From the NCBI RefSeq assembly GCF_035582795.1, contig NC_134365.1:37056135-37120134 (forward strand): DNA of 64,000 nucleotides, in the 5' to 3' direction. Positions 11,604-24,537 of this stretch are shown piece by piece; position 1 is the first letter of the stretch, and each line of letters starts with the position of its first letter. Under the pieces are notes generated by a model, which was not told the origin of the DNA, ran no database searches, and was given only the letters and a program-made list of their open reading frames with translations. The position numbers were made by a program, and so were the translations under genes. The stretch comes from Mycteria americana. Lineage: Eukaryota; Chordata; Aves; Ciconiiformes; Ciconiidae.

Positions 11604-12789
11604 CCTGAACCCAAATTATCTTAGAATGTCATTTTTGTGACATCTGTCAGTATAAATGTCATCAAACTATGACATAAGAAGAGGATGAGTTTCAGGGAGG
11701 AGCCATCCACTCAGAGGAGCTGTCAGCCTCTTTAGCTTGCAGGGATGAGGCAACAGATCTTGGACCTGTACCAATAGCTCCTCTCTTGACAATTGTCTAT
11801 GAGCAGACTCTTGAAGTACTTGTTTTCTAGGTTGCCATAAGAGTGTTCCTGCAAAGTTCATGTTTGCATTATTTTTTTCAATTCATTGTGACCTTCTGGG
11901 ATGGACTCTTCTGTCAGCTAAACCTACTTTCCACTGTTCAAGCATCATGAAGAGTATCACTGATAACTGGCAAGAATTATGCCTATGCCAAGGAGCTTTC
12001 CATTGGCAGAAAGATGGTGAAGGTGGAATTGCCACCTCCCATGGCATCCTATTTAATGTAATGGATAGGAAGGAAAAGTCCATTTGTAACGGTGCTGAAA
12101 CAGTGCTGAAATGGTGCATAAAGTCAGCTGATAAATATAAACTGGGGATGCTGCTTGGGAACTGTTTAACCAGCAATAGGAAGCAAAAATGAAAAGCTGT
12201 AAACACCTCGCTGCACCTGAGTAAAGCTCAGATGTAGTTAAAACTCTGCTTCTGCTGTCCCTGTTTAATTTGCTTAGCTCATACTGCTTGTGAATCTTTC
12301 ATATTTTTATTTCAAGTTCCTTCAGTCCTACCTTAAATTTTCTGCAAATGAGGAAGAGAATGTAAAAGATACACAATAATGCAAGAATTGGGAGCAATCA
12401 GAACAATTACTGACAAAACGATGTCCCTTCCATAAATATAGTGTTATGAGTATTGACAACAACAAGAAGACTTACTATGTACAAGATTCTGATTTCTATT
12501 CAGGCGAGAAATTGATGTCCTTTAAAAGCAGTCATTCATAACACTAGGGAAAATTCTCACTATGCTGAACATGCAGCAGCTGGTGGGATGCTCAAATGTC
12601 ATGCTTTCTCTGTGAGAACATGAAACTATTGAAGAGTAAATACGTTAAAAGTAAAATAGAGTTAAGGAGGGTTTGGTGGCATGGGAGATTTACACTTCCT
12701 AAATTGTTCCTGAGAACAAGGTTGTTCTTTCCTTTTAAATTATGTCCATGGCAATTAAGAGCTACAAAGTGGTTGTCAAAGCATTTGTT

Positions 12790-12825
12790 ACTGGTGGACA
12801 TATATGAACTGGTGGACATATATGA
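12790..12825. repeat. Perfect 18 bp tandem duplication
   Basis: ACTGGTGGACATATATGA occurs twice head to tail (12790-12807, 12808-12825) without mismatch, which suggests a recent event. It keeps frame in the surrounding short open frame but that frame has no recognisable product. Confidence 0.9.
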
Positions 12826-14208
12826 AGAAAGGATAAATAAACTAACTTACTTGGAAACTCATATAAAAGTTGTGTATAGACTCTTTCTTGTATTATCAGT
12901 TGCCATCTCAATAAGATGGTTATAATGATACAGAACTTTCTTACAATGGTATGGAATGTCCTTATGTTTGCCTGTCAATGTGTGATTCTTATTTCCCTTC
13001 TTCCAAGAAAGTATATTATATATTACTACATACAGAAGGGTTTTTCAAAGACAAATACAGAATAGGGAGTTAAAAATATTAGCAGATGCATATACAGAAC
13101 ATTAAATACAGCTGGATGTTGATCATGAATCTATTTTCTGCACTGGTTTCCGGACTTTATATATTAACTTACAATCAGAATCTGCTGCATGTGTTTCAAA
13201 TCCTGTCAAATTAAACAAATTCACACCTTTCTGGAGGCTAATCTTTAGCTAGTCTAAAATTTATATTTCATACAAGTGGATCAAATAATGGCACATATTT
13301 TGTTTGTTGCTCAGATGTAATAATTATTAATAATTTTAGCTGGTATGTTCCATTAATGTATATTAGATTACATCAGTTCACTTCATCTTGTGGACTGAGG
13401 AGATTAAACATTGTTGGGGAAAATGAACCCTCTTTGAGCCTCATTTCTTACGCTTTCATGAAGGGTAGACTGTAGTGGTGATGTAACCATAAAAAAAAAA
13501 TCCCCATTTTTTTGCTGAGCATTTTAAGCGAAATCTGCCTTAATGCTTTTGGTTATACAAGCTGATTATTAACGGTCCTGGAATCTAAAAAGCTCTGCCA
13601 ATCCACTAAAGAGCTAAGTAGCATTTAGTGCTAGAAAAATAGTGTCCACAGGTCACACTGTGTGCTTCTGTCCTACAATAAAGGGTCATCTTGAAAGTGA
13701 AGACTGAAGACTTCATGATCATTCTACCCTTACCCTTTGTGATAAAGCTGCCAGGAAAAGATGTAAATGATGATGACTTTGAAATATGACTTAGAAATGA
13801 GTGAAAGTGAACAGATTTGCAAGATCCACTGGGGAAAAAAATCCCCATGAAATGGAAACCACTTTCTCATTCAGAGCCAGACTGCGCGGAATTAGTCTAA
13901 TTTGTAATGGTTATTAGCTTTCTAGTAGGCTTTTCTCTGGCCCAGGAAAGGCTTACTGGAACTACATCCAGCACACAGACAGTGAGCAAAATACTTCTAC
14001 CGCATCCTTGTAAATTTGTCTAAAAAGCACATAGCCCTGAGTACCCATATTCAAATATCCCTACGGATTCTCACCTCTAGCAGGAGGGGCATGCCAGGTT
14101 TACTAGTAATGTATGGAATTGTACACATGATGCACAGTGGGGAAGGACTCGTCTTAGCATGACAGGGATTTTTGTTGCTTAAGCATTCATCAGTTCTGTG
14201 TCTCTGCT

Positions 14209-14574
14209 GTGAAGTCAAAAGCAGGATCCATTGGAAGAGCTTTCTGTAAGCATGCTCCAAGGCTAACCGTACAGAACCACCTTTCAGAGGGGCTGCACCA
14301 GCTCTCAGGCACCAAAGAAGCATCTGCATCACCAAGGATAGCAATTTTTCTTGTGGAGGGGGCTCCACGGACTGCAGTGTACTCCACGGCACTATCACAG
14401 CACCTAGAAAGCACCCTAGAAGCAGTATTGTCCCTGAGTGAATGCAGGCAAGAAAACTCTGGCACCCACGTGAATGCTTACATTTATGGTACACATGGTG
14501 ACTTAGATCAGTCATTGATTGCAAATGCAAAATACCTTAAAACCTGCTGTATTGATATGTTACAAAGTTTTTAA
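14209..14574 (+). other. Unrecognised open frame, possible 3' terminal exon
   Basis: An uninterrupted 121-codon frame with higher GC than its surroundings. The protein has no family I recognise: basic N-terminal part, Ser/Ala-rich middle, no signal peptide or membrane segment. It is followed by about 220 bp of stop-rich sequence and then AATAAA at 14798-14803 with GT-rich text just downstream, the layout of a vertebrate terminal exon. Against this, the opposite strand is also open for 159 codons (14051-14530), so the open state may reflect composition only. No convincing splice acceptor was identified. It could be a lncRNA exon, a processed-pseudogene fragment or chance. Confidence 0.25.
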
Positions 14575-14797
14575 AGGACTGTGTGTTTAATTTATTTTCA
14601 TTTCCATGGTGAGGGGACTGCTAGTCTGCACTTAGTATATTGCATCTGATAAATTTTATGGGTTTGACTGTATAAGGGTTGATTTCTTTGTCAAAGAAAG
14701 TGTCAATTTAAGTGCAAGCCTCTATGCTTTCTACTTCAGGGACATAGAGTGCTATTTAATTGGCTTGTGTAGATTGCTTGCTGATTTTTGATACTTT

Positions 14798-14803
14798 AAT
14801 AAA
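14798..14803 (+). terminator. Candidate poly(A) signal AATAAA
   Basis: AATAAA followed within 30 bp by TTGGCATTGCTGTGGTTT, a GT-rich downstream element. Its context is better than that of most chance AATAAA words in this AT-rich window, but no transcript is proven. Confidence 0.35.
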
Positions 14804-14820
14804 AGCCTTTGGCATTGCTG

Positions 14821-15689
14821 TGGTTTCCCATTTCCTTACGATTAAGCAGAAAGCAAGTCCTTAATACAGATGCAGAGCTTTATTAAACTTACAAATATAT
14901 GCAATAAAAAAATTCCAGAGCAGTGCAGTCCAACCTGCTGATGACTAACAAGGTATAAAAGTGCTTTTTTAAATTATCAAACAATGTTTAGTCTAAAAAA
15001 AAAAAAAGTGTTAACTAAAAGTAAAGCACAGCTTGTAAATAACATTTTAAAACTTCCTACAGGAAAACTGAATGACAGCGATCTCTGTTTTCTTCCCTGC
15101 ACCTACCTTTTCTCTTATGCACATGTTCAGCTCTTGTGCTGAGCTGAACAAGTGGGGATTATTTGTCCTGTTCCTCCCACAGTTACTTGAGCCGTGCATT
15201 TCCTAAAATATGTGAATGTAGCTAGTAAATCCCATGTTTGGGTATTTGCTTGTTCCCTGCCTGATGGATCACCAATACTGTACGGCACCTTCCCTGATTC
15301 TCTCTGCTCATATTTTGAAACTTTGTGAGGAACCCAGAGGTGGGGAAAATCCAATCCATCTGCAAAAACTGACACTTCATGATGTTGCACAGATAGAAAG
15401 ACCATAGCAAAATCTCAGCCTGAGGTGGAAATTAACTGCGTTTTGTTGTGCCTTTCCGCTGCAGCAAGCTATATAGGTACATTTGGGCCATTTGGATGAG
15501 GCCATTTTTTTAGGCCAGAAGGATTAAACTGAGAGGCCTGATTTTGCAGTGTCATGGTGAAGGACTCCCACTCCACCGCAAAGTCAGATGGGACAGTCGC
15601 ACGCCTGTTCGATTGCTTGTGAAGACTGAATGGACCTGCAGATCTGGGAGCGCCTGGGAACTGGGACACTGGGAGTGTGCGTAGGGGCC
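14821..15689. other. Non-coding stretch, contains a hairpin
   Basis: No gene seen. Includes an A-rich run at 14995-15007 and the inverted repeat at 15124-15150. Part of 15470-15690 may be the diverged upstream half of the LTR relic that follows. Confidence 0.45.
15124..15150. repeat. Perfect 10 bp inverted repeat
   Basis: TGTTCAGCTC (15124-15133) and GAGCTGAACA (15141-15150) flank a 7 nt loop. A stable small hairpin with no gene context. It is not a tRNA. Confidence 0.8.
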
Positions 15690-15960
15690 ACTACCAAATT
15701 TAAATCCTGATCAGCCAGAGAGGAGGAAGGGATTGGGCATGCATGCGGCTATGTGCATGCTTTGTGTCTGCTTCAGTAGGTGCTGATAAAGGCACCAGTA
15801 TCTTGCCTGTGTTGATCTGTGTTGTACTGTGTGTATATCTGCATCTTCAAAGTGCATGCCCAGCCTTGCTACAGCCTGCGCCTGGAATCGGGACCAGCAG
15901 CGGCCATGTCTGCCAGACTGGAAGGAGAAACCCTTTGTGTCTTAAAGTCCTCAGGACCTA
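15690..15960 (+). mobile_element. LTR relic, second ERV family, forward orientation
   Basis: Aligns by eye with 59685-59935: CCTGATCAGCCAGAGAGGAGGAAGGG here versus CCTCATCAGCCAGGGAAGAGG there, then a GTGTGCTTT / GGTGCT-like block, a GT-rich middle, and GCATGCCCAGCCTTGCTAC followed by a CAGCAGCGGCC stretch. Only the 3' portion of the LTR is readable and no internal ERV sequence adjoins it. The frame 15743-15961 inside it is incidental. Confidence 0.55.
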
Positions 15961-16365
15961 GCTTCCCCTAATATTACTACAAGCTCAGCTTAAAAATACA
16001 AGTTCTTCTGCAGGCCAGTCTTTCGTGCATACACCAATGGGACACTGTGATAAGGAGAAACCTGGCACTGCTGGGAATATTTTAGCATGAACGTGAGTCA
16101 CCGTAAGAGGAGTTCCCAATCCACAGGCAAGCTATCTTGTACCAGCTAGTCTGTGTGTGGCCAGAAATGTTCTTCACTGATGGCGAAGCTGGTCATCTGT
16201 CCCTGTACTGGTTGCCTCATAGTAAGGAACATGGATGTGACTAGAAGTCCTTCCAGTTCTGCTGCTAATATGAGGACTCCTTCCCTTCCTCACAGAAGAA
16301 AAAGCAGTGCAGTCTAGTTTTGTTACAACTGTAAAGCATACATAGTCAATGAAGGGTTTACTGCA
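15961..16365. other. Unidentified sequence upstream of a poly(A) tract
   Basis: About 400 bp of mixed-composition sequence that ends in a poly(A) signal and an A24 run. If those mark a retroposed transcript, this would be its 3' untranslated part. I cannot name a parent gene. Confidence 0.3.
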
Positions 16366-16411
16366 AATAAAATATTATTCCTCTGTTAAAAAAAAAAAAA
16401 AAAAAAAAAAA
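16366..16411 (+). repeat. Poly(A) signal followed by A24 tract
   Basis: AATAAA at 16366-16371 lies 16 bp before an uninterrupted run of 24 A (16388-16411), itself followed by an A/C-rich stretch. Signal plus tail is the signature of a retroposed polyadenylated RNA. A simple expanded A tract next to a chance AATAAA is the alternative. No clear target-site duplication was identified. Confidence 0.5.
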
Positions 16412-16859
16412 CAAAACCAACCAAACAAAAACAGAGGAGAGCACAGCACAGAGACACATCCCAGGGTAGATTTCAAAAAAGCAGGGCTGCATGTTACCAT
16501 ATTATTGATGGGATTACAGCATCGCATGGCACTGCAACTCCCCTGTGACGTGGTCCGGACCACAGACCCCATTACACCTACTCCTGCTCAGATCTCCGAA
16601 AATTAAATCAGCTCATGCTGCTGGGCAGATTACTGCTCCTGCTCACACTAGCTCATTGCAAGCTGGCTCAGGCAGCTCTGCAGTCTGCTGTGTGGATGCC
16701 CCAAAGTGCACACAGATCAGCAGACTCTGCAATATTAAACTCCTCAGCTCACACTCTTAGGCATTCACACAGCATTTTTTGTTGTAACTGTGAATGAAGC
16801 ATGTTGAAATTCTAAGCCTACAAGCACCAATATTTCAACCAAACTCATTTGTGCACTTA
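16412..16859. other. Non-coding stretch, no gene seen
   Basis: Mixed-composition sequence after the A24 tract. Short open frames at 16545-16797 on the plus strand overlap in two phases and show no recognisable family. Confidence 0.45.
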
Positions 16860-16965
16860 GTGGTTGATCCACAGCCCACTAGAGACAATGGGAAGACTGC
16901 CATTAACTTCACATCAGGCTCATAAAAAATGAGGCAGATAACTCCCATTAATGTTAATGAGAGTC
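16860..16965. repeat. Ancient palindromic interspersed repeat, likely
   Basis: Contains GATCCACAGCCCACTAGAGACAATGG, then CTGCCATTAACTTCACATCAGGC, and then ACTCCCATTAATGTTAATGAGAGT, itself a foldback. This arrangement (a GATCCAAAGCCCATTGAAGTCAATGG-like arm facing its complement) recurs in many amniote genomes as a worn old element. I do not know its formal name. Weaker matches occur at 22615-22690 and 57905-57955. Confidence 0.45.
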
Positions 16966-19900
16966 ATGTATATAAATCACCTAACCGCTGATGGAAAAAG
17001 AAACCTTTTTCTGTTCCACTTTTTACACAGCTTCCACAGTCTGTGATGTTCATCCTCCTCCAACAGCATTGTGAAGACAAAAGGTTTTTCAACAGCCACG
17101 TCTTTCTAATGCTTTTGCTTTCTGTCAACATGAGTCAAGCTTCATGTAGACAGAATACATTTAATCATACAGTCATGAAATAATTACTTTTTAACATGGT
17201 AACGAACAGACTTAAAATTACAGCAAAATTATTTCCTAGAAGGCAAATTATTATTATTTCTCAATTATTGTTGAGAAAGTACAGTAACAACTCTTGTTTT
17301 TCAATTAACTTTAAAAAAATTATTTTCCTAAATTTGCATTTTAACTAACAAAGATAACTATTCCCTTTTTTTATCCCTCTGCCCCCCAAAAGATGGGTTT
17401 TTCACTTCCTTCTGTGATTGCTTCATGTTGCCTTTACATCATACAAAATCCCTTGTCCCACAATGAAGACATGCACAGACATACATATGCAGAATTAGAG
17501 AGTGGTGTACAACAGGTCCTATTTGCTTTAGCTTACCTTTCCTCTTTACACAGTGGGTATGTCCTGGGTGGGCAAGATAATATTAAACCACGTGGTGTAT
17601 CACTAATTCTGGTCTAGTATATTAGTCCCTAGTGGGCTTTTGTATAGTTTAAAAGTTTTTTAACACTCATTATTTCTACACCAAAAAAAAGAGCTTTCAG
17701 ATGTTCAGTATTTTCTAACTCTTTGTATTTGTATAAACAGATATGTAAAAATTTTAAAATAAATAGAAATTAATTCTCTCTTTTTTAACTAGAAGGTAAA
17801 AATGTAATATGGCATTAACCTCACTAATACTTACATTTGAGAGGAATTTTAATAGCATTCCAGAGGCTGCATTTTCCTGTACATTTCAATAATGATGGAT
17901 GGTCAAGACACAGTGCAGGAAAAATGAGCTACCGTTAACGACTTGTCCCCAGCAGGAGATATTAGGATTCTAGAAAGCATTGCAAATGGATTTTTAGTTT
18001 TCAAGACTAGACTGTAGCTGCTTTGCTCCACCAGGTTTAGTCTTCTTTGGCTGCTTATCCTTAACTCCTTAATGTGGCACATTAATTATAGCCCCTCATA
18101 TGTTCCATTCTTTCAGGTCCCTGTGTCTAGAAATGTTGCCACTCAAATAGCAAAGTGCAAGCTTTCCATCATTCTAATAGTTAAATAATGGCAAGGCTAT
18201 GCAATTGAAACAGCATGAAAGGTCACCTTGACAATACTCTGACTGGTAAAAAGTAGCTTAAGGCATCACAGTTCTTTATTGTGAATGAGTCAACTGAGTT
18301 TATGACTATTCAGGATATTTTAATAATTTCCAGGTTTGACACAAAGTAAGAAATGTTGGAATTGCTGCAGATGGTCAAATACCTCAAATGTAAAGAGAAT
18401 ATTTACAAAGCATGTTTTTGACTCTTTTGGCCAACAACAAAGTGGGGACAGGTAGGAGTTTGAACCAATGATAAAGTTTTTGGAACAGCTGGCACAGGTA
18501 GTCAGTGTGAAATTTAAACCTGAGCAGAAGTCCATAAGAAGCTTAAGTCACCAGCAAGGTTCTCAGAAAGCTCTGTTTCAGGATTTAAGGAGCACAGCCT
18601 TGAACCAAGGTTTTGAGAGGAAAAGTTTTATGCCAAATGCCTTTCATAAATTGCCTTTGGTATGTGTTTTATGGCAGGACTAAGAGCAGGACTGAATTTC
18701 ACATATTTCTCTCTTGGAGGTGGGACCGGGACCATATAACTTCCACAATTATACAGTAATATGATATCTGGTGAAACTGTAAAGGGTATCCAAATTTTTT
18801 GTCACCTGCATTTTGTTCTTACCCAAGCCTTTGATGTTTAATATGCCTTTTCATCTAGGTGTTCAAATTAACTACAGCTTAATTTTCTAAATCATTTGGC
18901 TAGAATGCTTAAGACCAGATTTACACAGAGAAAAACTTCATTAAAGACAGTGGAGCTAACCAAGGCGGAAACTGCCTTGTACTTCCTTTTGTGTTTCCTC
19001 TCAGAACTGCTAATTGCAGAAATTGATTAGTTTAAGGTCCTTATGTCACATGCTTTAACAAAATGTGAGGTAAGATCCAAGCTATATGGACTTGGGCAAT
19101 AAACACATCATTAAGTGAAGTGCAGTCAGCACTTTAGCTCCCAGTCTTCTGGTTTATCTATATTTCCTTCCAAAGACATAAAAATGGGGAAAATACTTGC
19201 TACTTTCCTTATCCATTAGGAACACTAGGTAAAGCCCTGAATTTGAGATGTCCTGCATACTTCATTGCATACATCAATACTTAAGGATCCATCTTGCATG
19301 AAGCTATTAATCTTTTATATTAATATTACTACTACACAAATTTCTGTATAATCAAACTTGAATCAAAGCAGAGGGCTGGATATTCTGAATGATGGAACAC
19401 AGTCTTACACACAGGAACTATAACTGCCTTCACTGAGCAAGGTCTAGCTGTGTGCCTGGGAGTAACTAAATCAGTACATCTTCAAGGCTCTTTTACTACT
19501 TCATCATCTAGTTTCTAATGCTGGTACTGACAGAATGAAAAAACACAACATGCTAATGAAAGACTTACAACCCAAAGAGTATTTTTCTGCAGTGACTAAA
19601 AAGTCACTAACCAATGACACTATTTTAAAAGGTGCCACCAGTAGCTGACGGAGAGGCTAATACATATATAACACAAATGAATAAATTGTAATAGGATGAA
19701 CAAATAAGAAGCTGCAAAATACATCTTTTAAGTGCATTGTTCAGACTGGTGCAAAATAATACATTTTAAACTGTCACCTAATAATAAACATTTATTCTCT
19801 AGCTGTCAGAAAAAAACATATAGAACAATCAGGGTTGTCAGTATAAGACAAAAGCACGTATGGTAATGCATGTTTTGCTTCCTGCTGAGGCTTGTCAGAG

Positions 19901-22614
19901 CTACTATTCTGCTCTGAAAGGTGCAGGGCAAGTGGTGCAGCTTGCCAGCAGCATACTGTGCAACCCTGACTTAGAAGAACAGTGTAGTAACACAGTCCAG
20001 TTTCAGCAGTAATGGAAGAGGGTTGGATCTGAATTTCTGGAGGCCCTCTCTCAAGACATGACACCAAATCTCGGATTTAGACAGCAATATTTGCCAGCAA
20101 ATACACACACAGCTCCACTGCAAATGCTACCTAAACAGCCATTTTGTGGCTCCTTTTAGAAAGGCAATGACCTAGATGGAAACATCCTGTGGACATATCT
20201 GACATTTTTAAGGCCTGTAGAGCCACACTGTAAGAGATGTCCACAGATGTCCAATATTCATTTAGGTATGACATTTGATTCAGCTCCATGCAATGAGATA
20301 CCCTGTCCGAATCGCTTCTTTAGGAGCTGGGCAACGATGATGTCTGCAGAAGTGTTTCTCTAGGTGACAGGCCATATTTCACCAGCCACTGCAGTGAAGT
20401 CAGGGTGTTCCCAGGCATGAGTCTAGCCACCTCCACCACTGGGACTCTTTATAGTACCCCACATGCTCCCTGTTGAAACCAGCTTCATGGTCAGCATTGA
20501 TTAAAAAATAATAAGAGAAAAAAATTACCATAAACCAGGAACGAGTCATAAGTGTAATTAAAAAGCATCACAAATGTCAGCATATAATATTTTGAATTAA
20601 TGTATGATTAGCTTATTTTTGCCTTATTTAACTATAAGAAAGGATAAAGAATTAATTATTAATATTCAGTAGTCATTAAGAGAGCTCTACACTGGATATG
20701 ATCCCCATCCATCAGTCAGCTGAGCTGGATGAAAGAAACTTTTATGGCTTTTTTTTGTGAAACACAAGCAAGGTATTCCTAAAAGTCATAGTATTGACAC
20801 TGAAATCAAAAACCCACAGCCAAAGGCCCGATCCTGCCAATAGATTTGTATGGGTGGAACTTTGACTTCTGGTCATTCCTATCAGTGAAAAGATCTTTCA
20901 TATCACAGCTATAGTTTAACTAAGTATTTGGAAAAATAATGTAGAAAATACAGAGTTGACCTCAAATTAGCAGCAAAATTCCCACTAGTGTCGCTAAAGC
21001 CAGGCTTTAACCCGTCATCTGTAAGTGTCTTTGAATGCACTGAGATAACAGCTCCATAAATGTTGATTTCCTTATGAAGTGGGAAGAAAGGGTTTGAACT
21101 TTCTCCACTAAGTTTGCCTGTGCACAGAGGTCTTTTATAATATAAATTTAAATACACAATCTGTTTTACAATGTTTTCCATCATCTCTGTTCTCCATATG
21201 TTCTCCCACTAGGAATCTAATGAGTTCTACATATGAGGGATGACAAGGGAATATGCCTAAGAAATAATTCCAGCAATTATGGCATATGGAGGCTTTGTTT
21301 TTGAGTCGCTTTTGCCATGAACATTAGGCAGAGCATCTGGGACCAAATTCTGTCTACCTGCCCATGGACATTAGCAAAATCATCATCTTCCATTTGTAAA
21401 TTCTGCTGAGGTAATCTGCCATACAGAGAGGACCATTTCATCAGCTTTATGATCAGAGAGCATATTGAAACACAGACCATTTATAGTTAGGAAAAAATGC
21501 TTCTATTCAGACAGAAGAGTTTAAGGTGGAAACCATTTTAAGAGAAAATGACAGAGACGCATCCTCTCTCTCTTTCCCTTCTCTCCAAGAAGAACTACAA
21601 AGAACCTGTGTTCAGTTCCAGGCCACTATTTATTAAAAAAATTTTCTCATCACTACTGAAGCTTTGTAAGGAGTGACTGGATCCCAGGTAAAGAGAAAAT
21701 GACCAAAGAAAAGTAAAAAGAACAACAAAAAAGAGACCCAAACTCTAAATCAGTAATAGGAAGGATTATATTCTCTACACCCAAATATTGCCAAGGCATC
21801 CAGAATTAATTGTAAATAAACAGACTAAAAAAACTCTTTTATATGGAGACATACTGACTAAACAACTAGCGTACATTTTGCGAGTTCTGGATATCAGATC
21901 TAAATACTAAGACATAAGGCTGGAGAATTCAAGTTCAGTTTTTGTCACGTTTGTTATGACAGTAAGAAGAAAAGAGATCAAGAGATTCAACAAATATGCT
22001 GATATGGAGTAAACTTGCAACTCCACCTATTCATCATATTCAAGAAAAATGTCTCAGCAATGCAAGTAACATCAGTATTTTTACATGTTGTTTTCCCAGC
22101 TGTGCCATTGAAGCAGTGAAAGCGAAGCCATAAATCCCAAACTACAGGGTCTTTAGGTTACCTCAATGTTATACAGAAAAAAAGAATGGCCCTGCTGTTA
22201 TAGAGGATCTAAACAGAATTTTACAGTTATGAATATAAACATAATTTAAAGAGCTAATATAGAACTTTTACAGTTAGTGTTACATATGGGCAATATTTCT
22301 ATTACACAAAGTATTTCTTGAACTTAGTTGGGCAATAAACTGGTTTTCAGAACTGAAAAACAGATACATTTCAAGTCTTTCAATCATGGCTAATATTGAT
22401 GTGATTAGCAATATTTAATCAAGAAAATCTATTCTCAAGGAATAACTGGATTTCACTTCCCATTGCCACACAGAATTGGCTGCGTAGTAGCAAGGAGGGA
22501 TTGAAAACAGAGGGAAGGTTCTTAAACCATTAACCTGAACAGGGACAGGCATGTGAACTTTAATGAACTTGCTCATTCAGAATTTTCTGAGCAAAATGCT
22601 GAACACTCTCAACT
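16966..22614. other. Long featureless non-coding stretch
   Basis: About 5.6 kb, AT-rich, stop-dense in all frames, with no repeat family I can recognise. The longest frames (under 95 codons, for example 19792-20067 and 20909-21184 on the minus strand) carry no motifs. Confidence 0.6.
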
Positions 22615-22690
22615 GCAGCTGAAGGCCTTATCCAAACCCCACCGAAATCACCAAGGCACCTTGCCATTTCTGCGGTCTGGCTTTGGAGCA
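22615..22690. repeat. Possible second copy of the ancient palindromic repeat
   Basis: CTTATCCAAACCCCACCGAAATCACC followed by a complementary-type CTGGCTTTGGAGCAAATCC arm resembles the arms at 16860-16965. Divergence is high and the call is tentative. Confidence 0.3.
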
Positions 22691-24499
22691 AATCCCAGAG
22701 ACACATGAGACAGACCTTTCCACCACTCCGGAGAACAGGCCCAGGGACCTGCTGTCACCACCACAGCCCCAGCTTCGGGAGGGCCAACTGTAGCCCAGCG
22801 CTCCCATGCAGGATCCACATCCCCAGAACCTACATCTCTGGTGATGAAACCATACTACAATGGTTTTGCCTAGCCTGGCATCCCACTAACAGCAGTCTGA
22901 GAAAGAAGAACAGCCATTCCCTTATACAATAGTTTCCAGCTGTCACTGTCAGTGGTCCTCCTGCCAGATGGTCTTAAGTTAGTTTTGGATTAAGAGATGT
23001 TGGCAACACTTGTCATCACCTATCAAAACAAAGTTGTGGGAAATTCAGCCTTTTCATATACTACCCCTTGTAATCACCACATAAGCAGTGCAGATGAATA
23101 CAGTAGATGCAAAACAAACAGACATGGAAGACACTTTTGCTAAAATATTTGCAATGACTGACTGTGAAGTGGTATCAGAAAGTTACACAATGTCTTACAG
23201 AAACAAGATCAAAGATGTAATTTGGAAATGTTTTCTTACTCTATAAAAGAATAAACAAAAAAGTTTCTCAGGAAACAAACTATGTTATAAAAATTAACAA
23301 AGTGATTAGGTAATTCTCATTCAGTTTAATATCACTGAAATCATAAGCAATCACTTAATACCATCAGATTGTCCAGGTGTGACATGTTTGATACAGAGCT
23401 ATCTAACTATTGGCAAAAAGAAACCAGAGATTAAGGCAACACTTCTATTACAAACCAAAACTGTGATCCTTTTCCTTGCCAATATATTGGTTAACAACAG
23501 ATGTGTAAAATTCAAGGCATGAAGGAGGAGGCAGTAAATCAACAGAAAAGGATGCCAATCACATCTTTCTGTTTTGTTGTTATAGACATCCATGCATTAC
23601 CTGGAAACTATAAAAGCCAGCTGTACAATCATAATGAGCAAAAAACCGCTGCATATATTTTTATGAAACCTAACAAAATAACATGCTTTATAGTAGATTT
23701 CTAGTTTCAAAACAAATCTATCTGAGGCACTCTGTCTCCAGTTTTAAAGCATATAAATTCTACAAAAACAGAGCTGCATTGGCTTGGTGAAGTACTGAAA
23801 ACCTACAACAGTAACGTTCTTGAGCAGAGCTGGAGGAGCCAAGATTTAAAAGATACAGGATAGATAGAAAGATTTAAAGGTTATAGGACAACAGGTGGAT
23901 TTCAAGGTAGTAACAGTAGTATCTGCAGCAGTGCTGTTTCAAAGGTTAGCACTTACTCATGACCAGTAAGCCAGATGATACAACCAAGATATAGTCTTGA
24001 ATGTTTTTAAGCTCTATTTTAGATTTACCAGATCTGATTTGGAAATTTTTTTCATTGAGACTCGTATCAGGATTTCCTTTTTGTTTTGTTGAACTTATCT
24101 CATACATTTAATTTTGAAAGGTTTGAACAAAGAAGTGAGTTTTCTTTCCCTGGCGATGCACTGCCATATGGAAGTGTAGAATAGGAACCCATATTCTCCT
24201 GCAGTTCAGAGTTCCTGATGATTACTGAATTCAAAGGGTAACATGGATTTCCCTCTGATCATAATGCCTGATCATCTTTGTAACTGGATGAAGCTGGGTA
24301 TATCAAATAATCTGGGAAGTAGTATATAAGAAATAAAGGAGTAATTGAAGCAGGATTCATCTTCACATGCCTACAACATGAATGCCATAGCTGATCTAGT
24401 CACCTGTACTCCATTTCCAAAGGTAGCACTAAAACAGGCACTATGGACAGCTGAACTATGGTTCCCAGCTTGCTTTGGGATGCACAAGCAGAGTTCACT
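22691..24499. other. Non-coding stretch, no gene seen
   Basis: Begins with a small GC-richer patch (22700-22830) with a 75-codon frame of no recognisable family, then AT-rich unique sequence. Confidence 0.5.
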
Positions 24500-24537
24500 G
24501 TTGAACTGTTTTTTTTTTTTCTTTTAAACAGTTCAAC
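24500..24537. repeat. Perfect 12 bp inverted repeat with T-rich loop
   Basis: GTTGAACTGTTT (24500-24511) and AAACAGTTCAAC (24526-24537) are exact complements around a 14 nt, mostly T, spacer. A single-strand foldback with no evident element around it. Confidence 0.8.

Larger units (their letters stand above)
11379..14208. other. Non-coding stretch with two small tandem duplications
   Basis: No gene recognised. The open frames at 11860-12192 and 12596-12925 on the plus strand are about 110 codons long but show no domain or motif I know. Two recent-looking tandem duplications are listed separately. Confidence 0.5.

Noticed and set aside
14051..14530. 159-codon minus-strand frame, the longest not in a transposon
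   Set aside because: No recognisable domain, no exon context, and the other strand is also open. Likely a composition effect.
15124..15150. Hairpin considered as a microRNA or tRNA arm
   Set aside because: Stem is only 10 bp and no larger foldback surrounds it.
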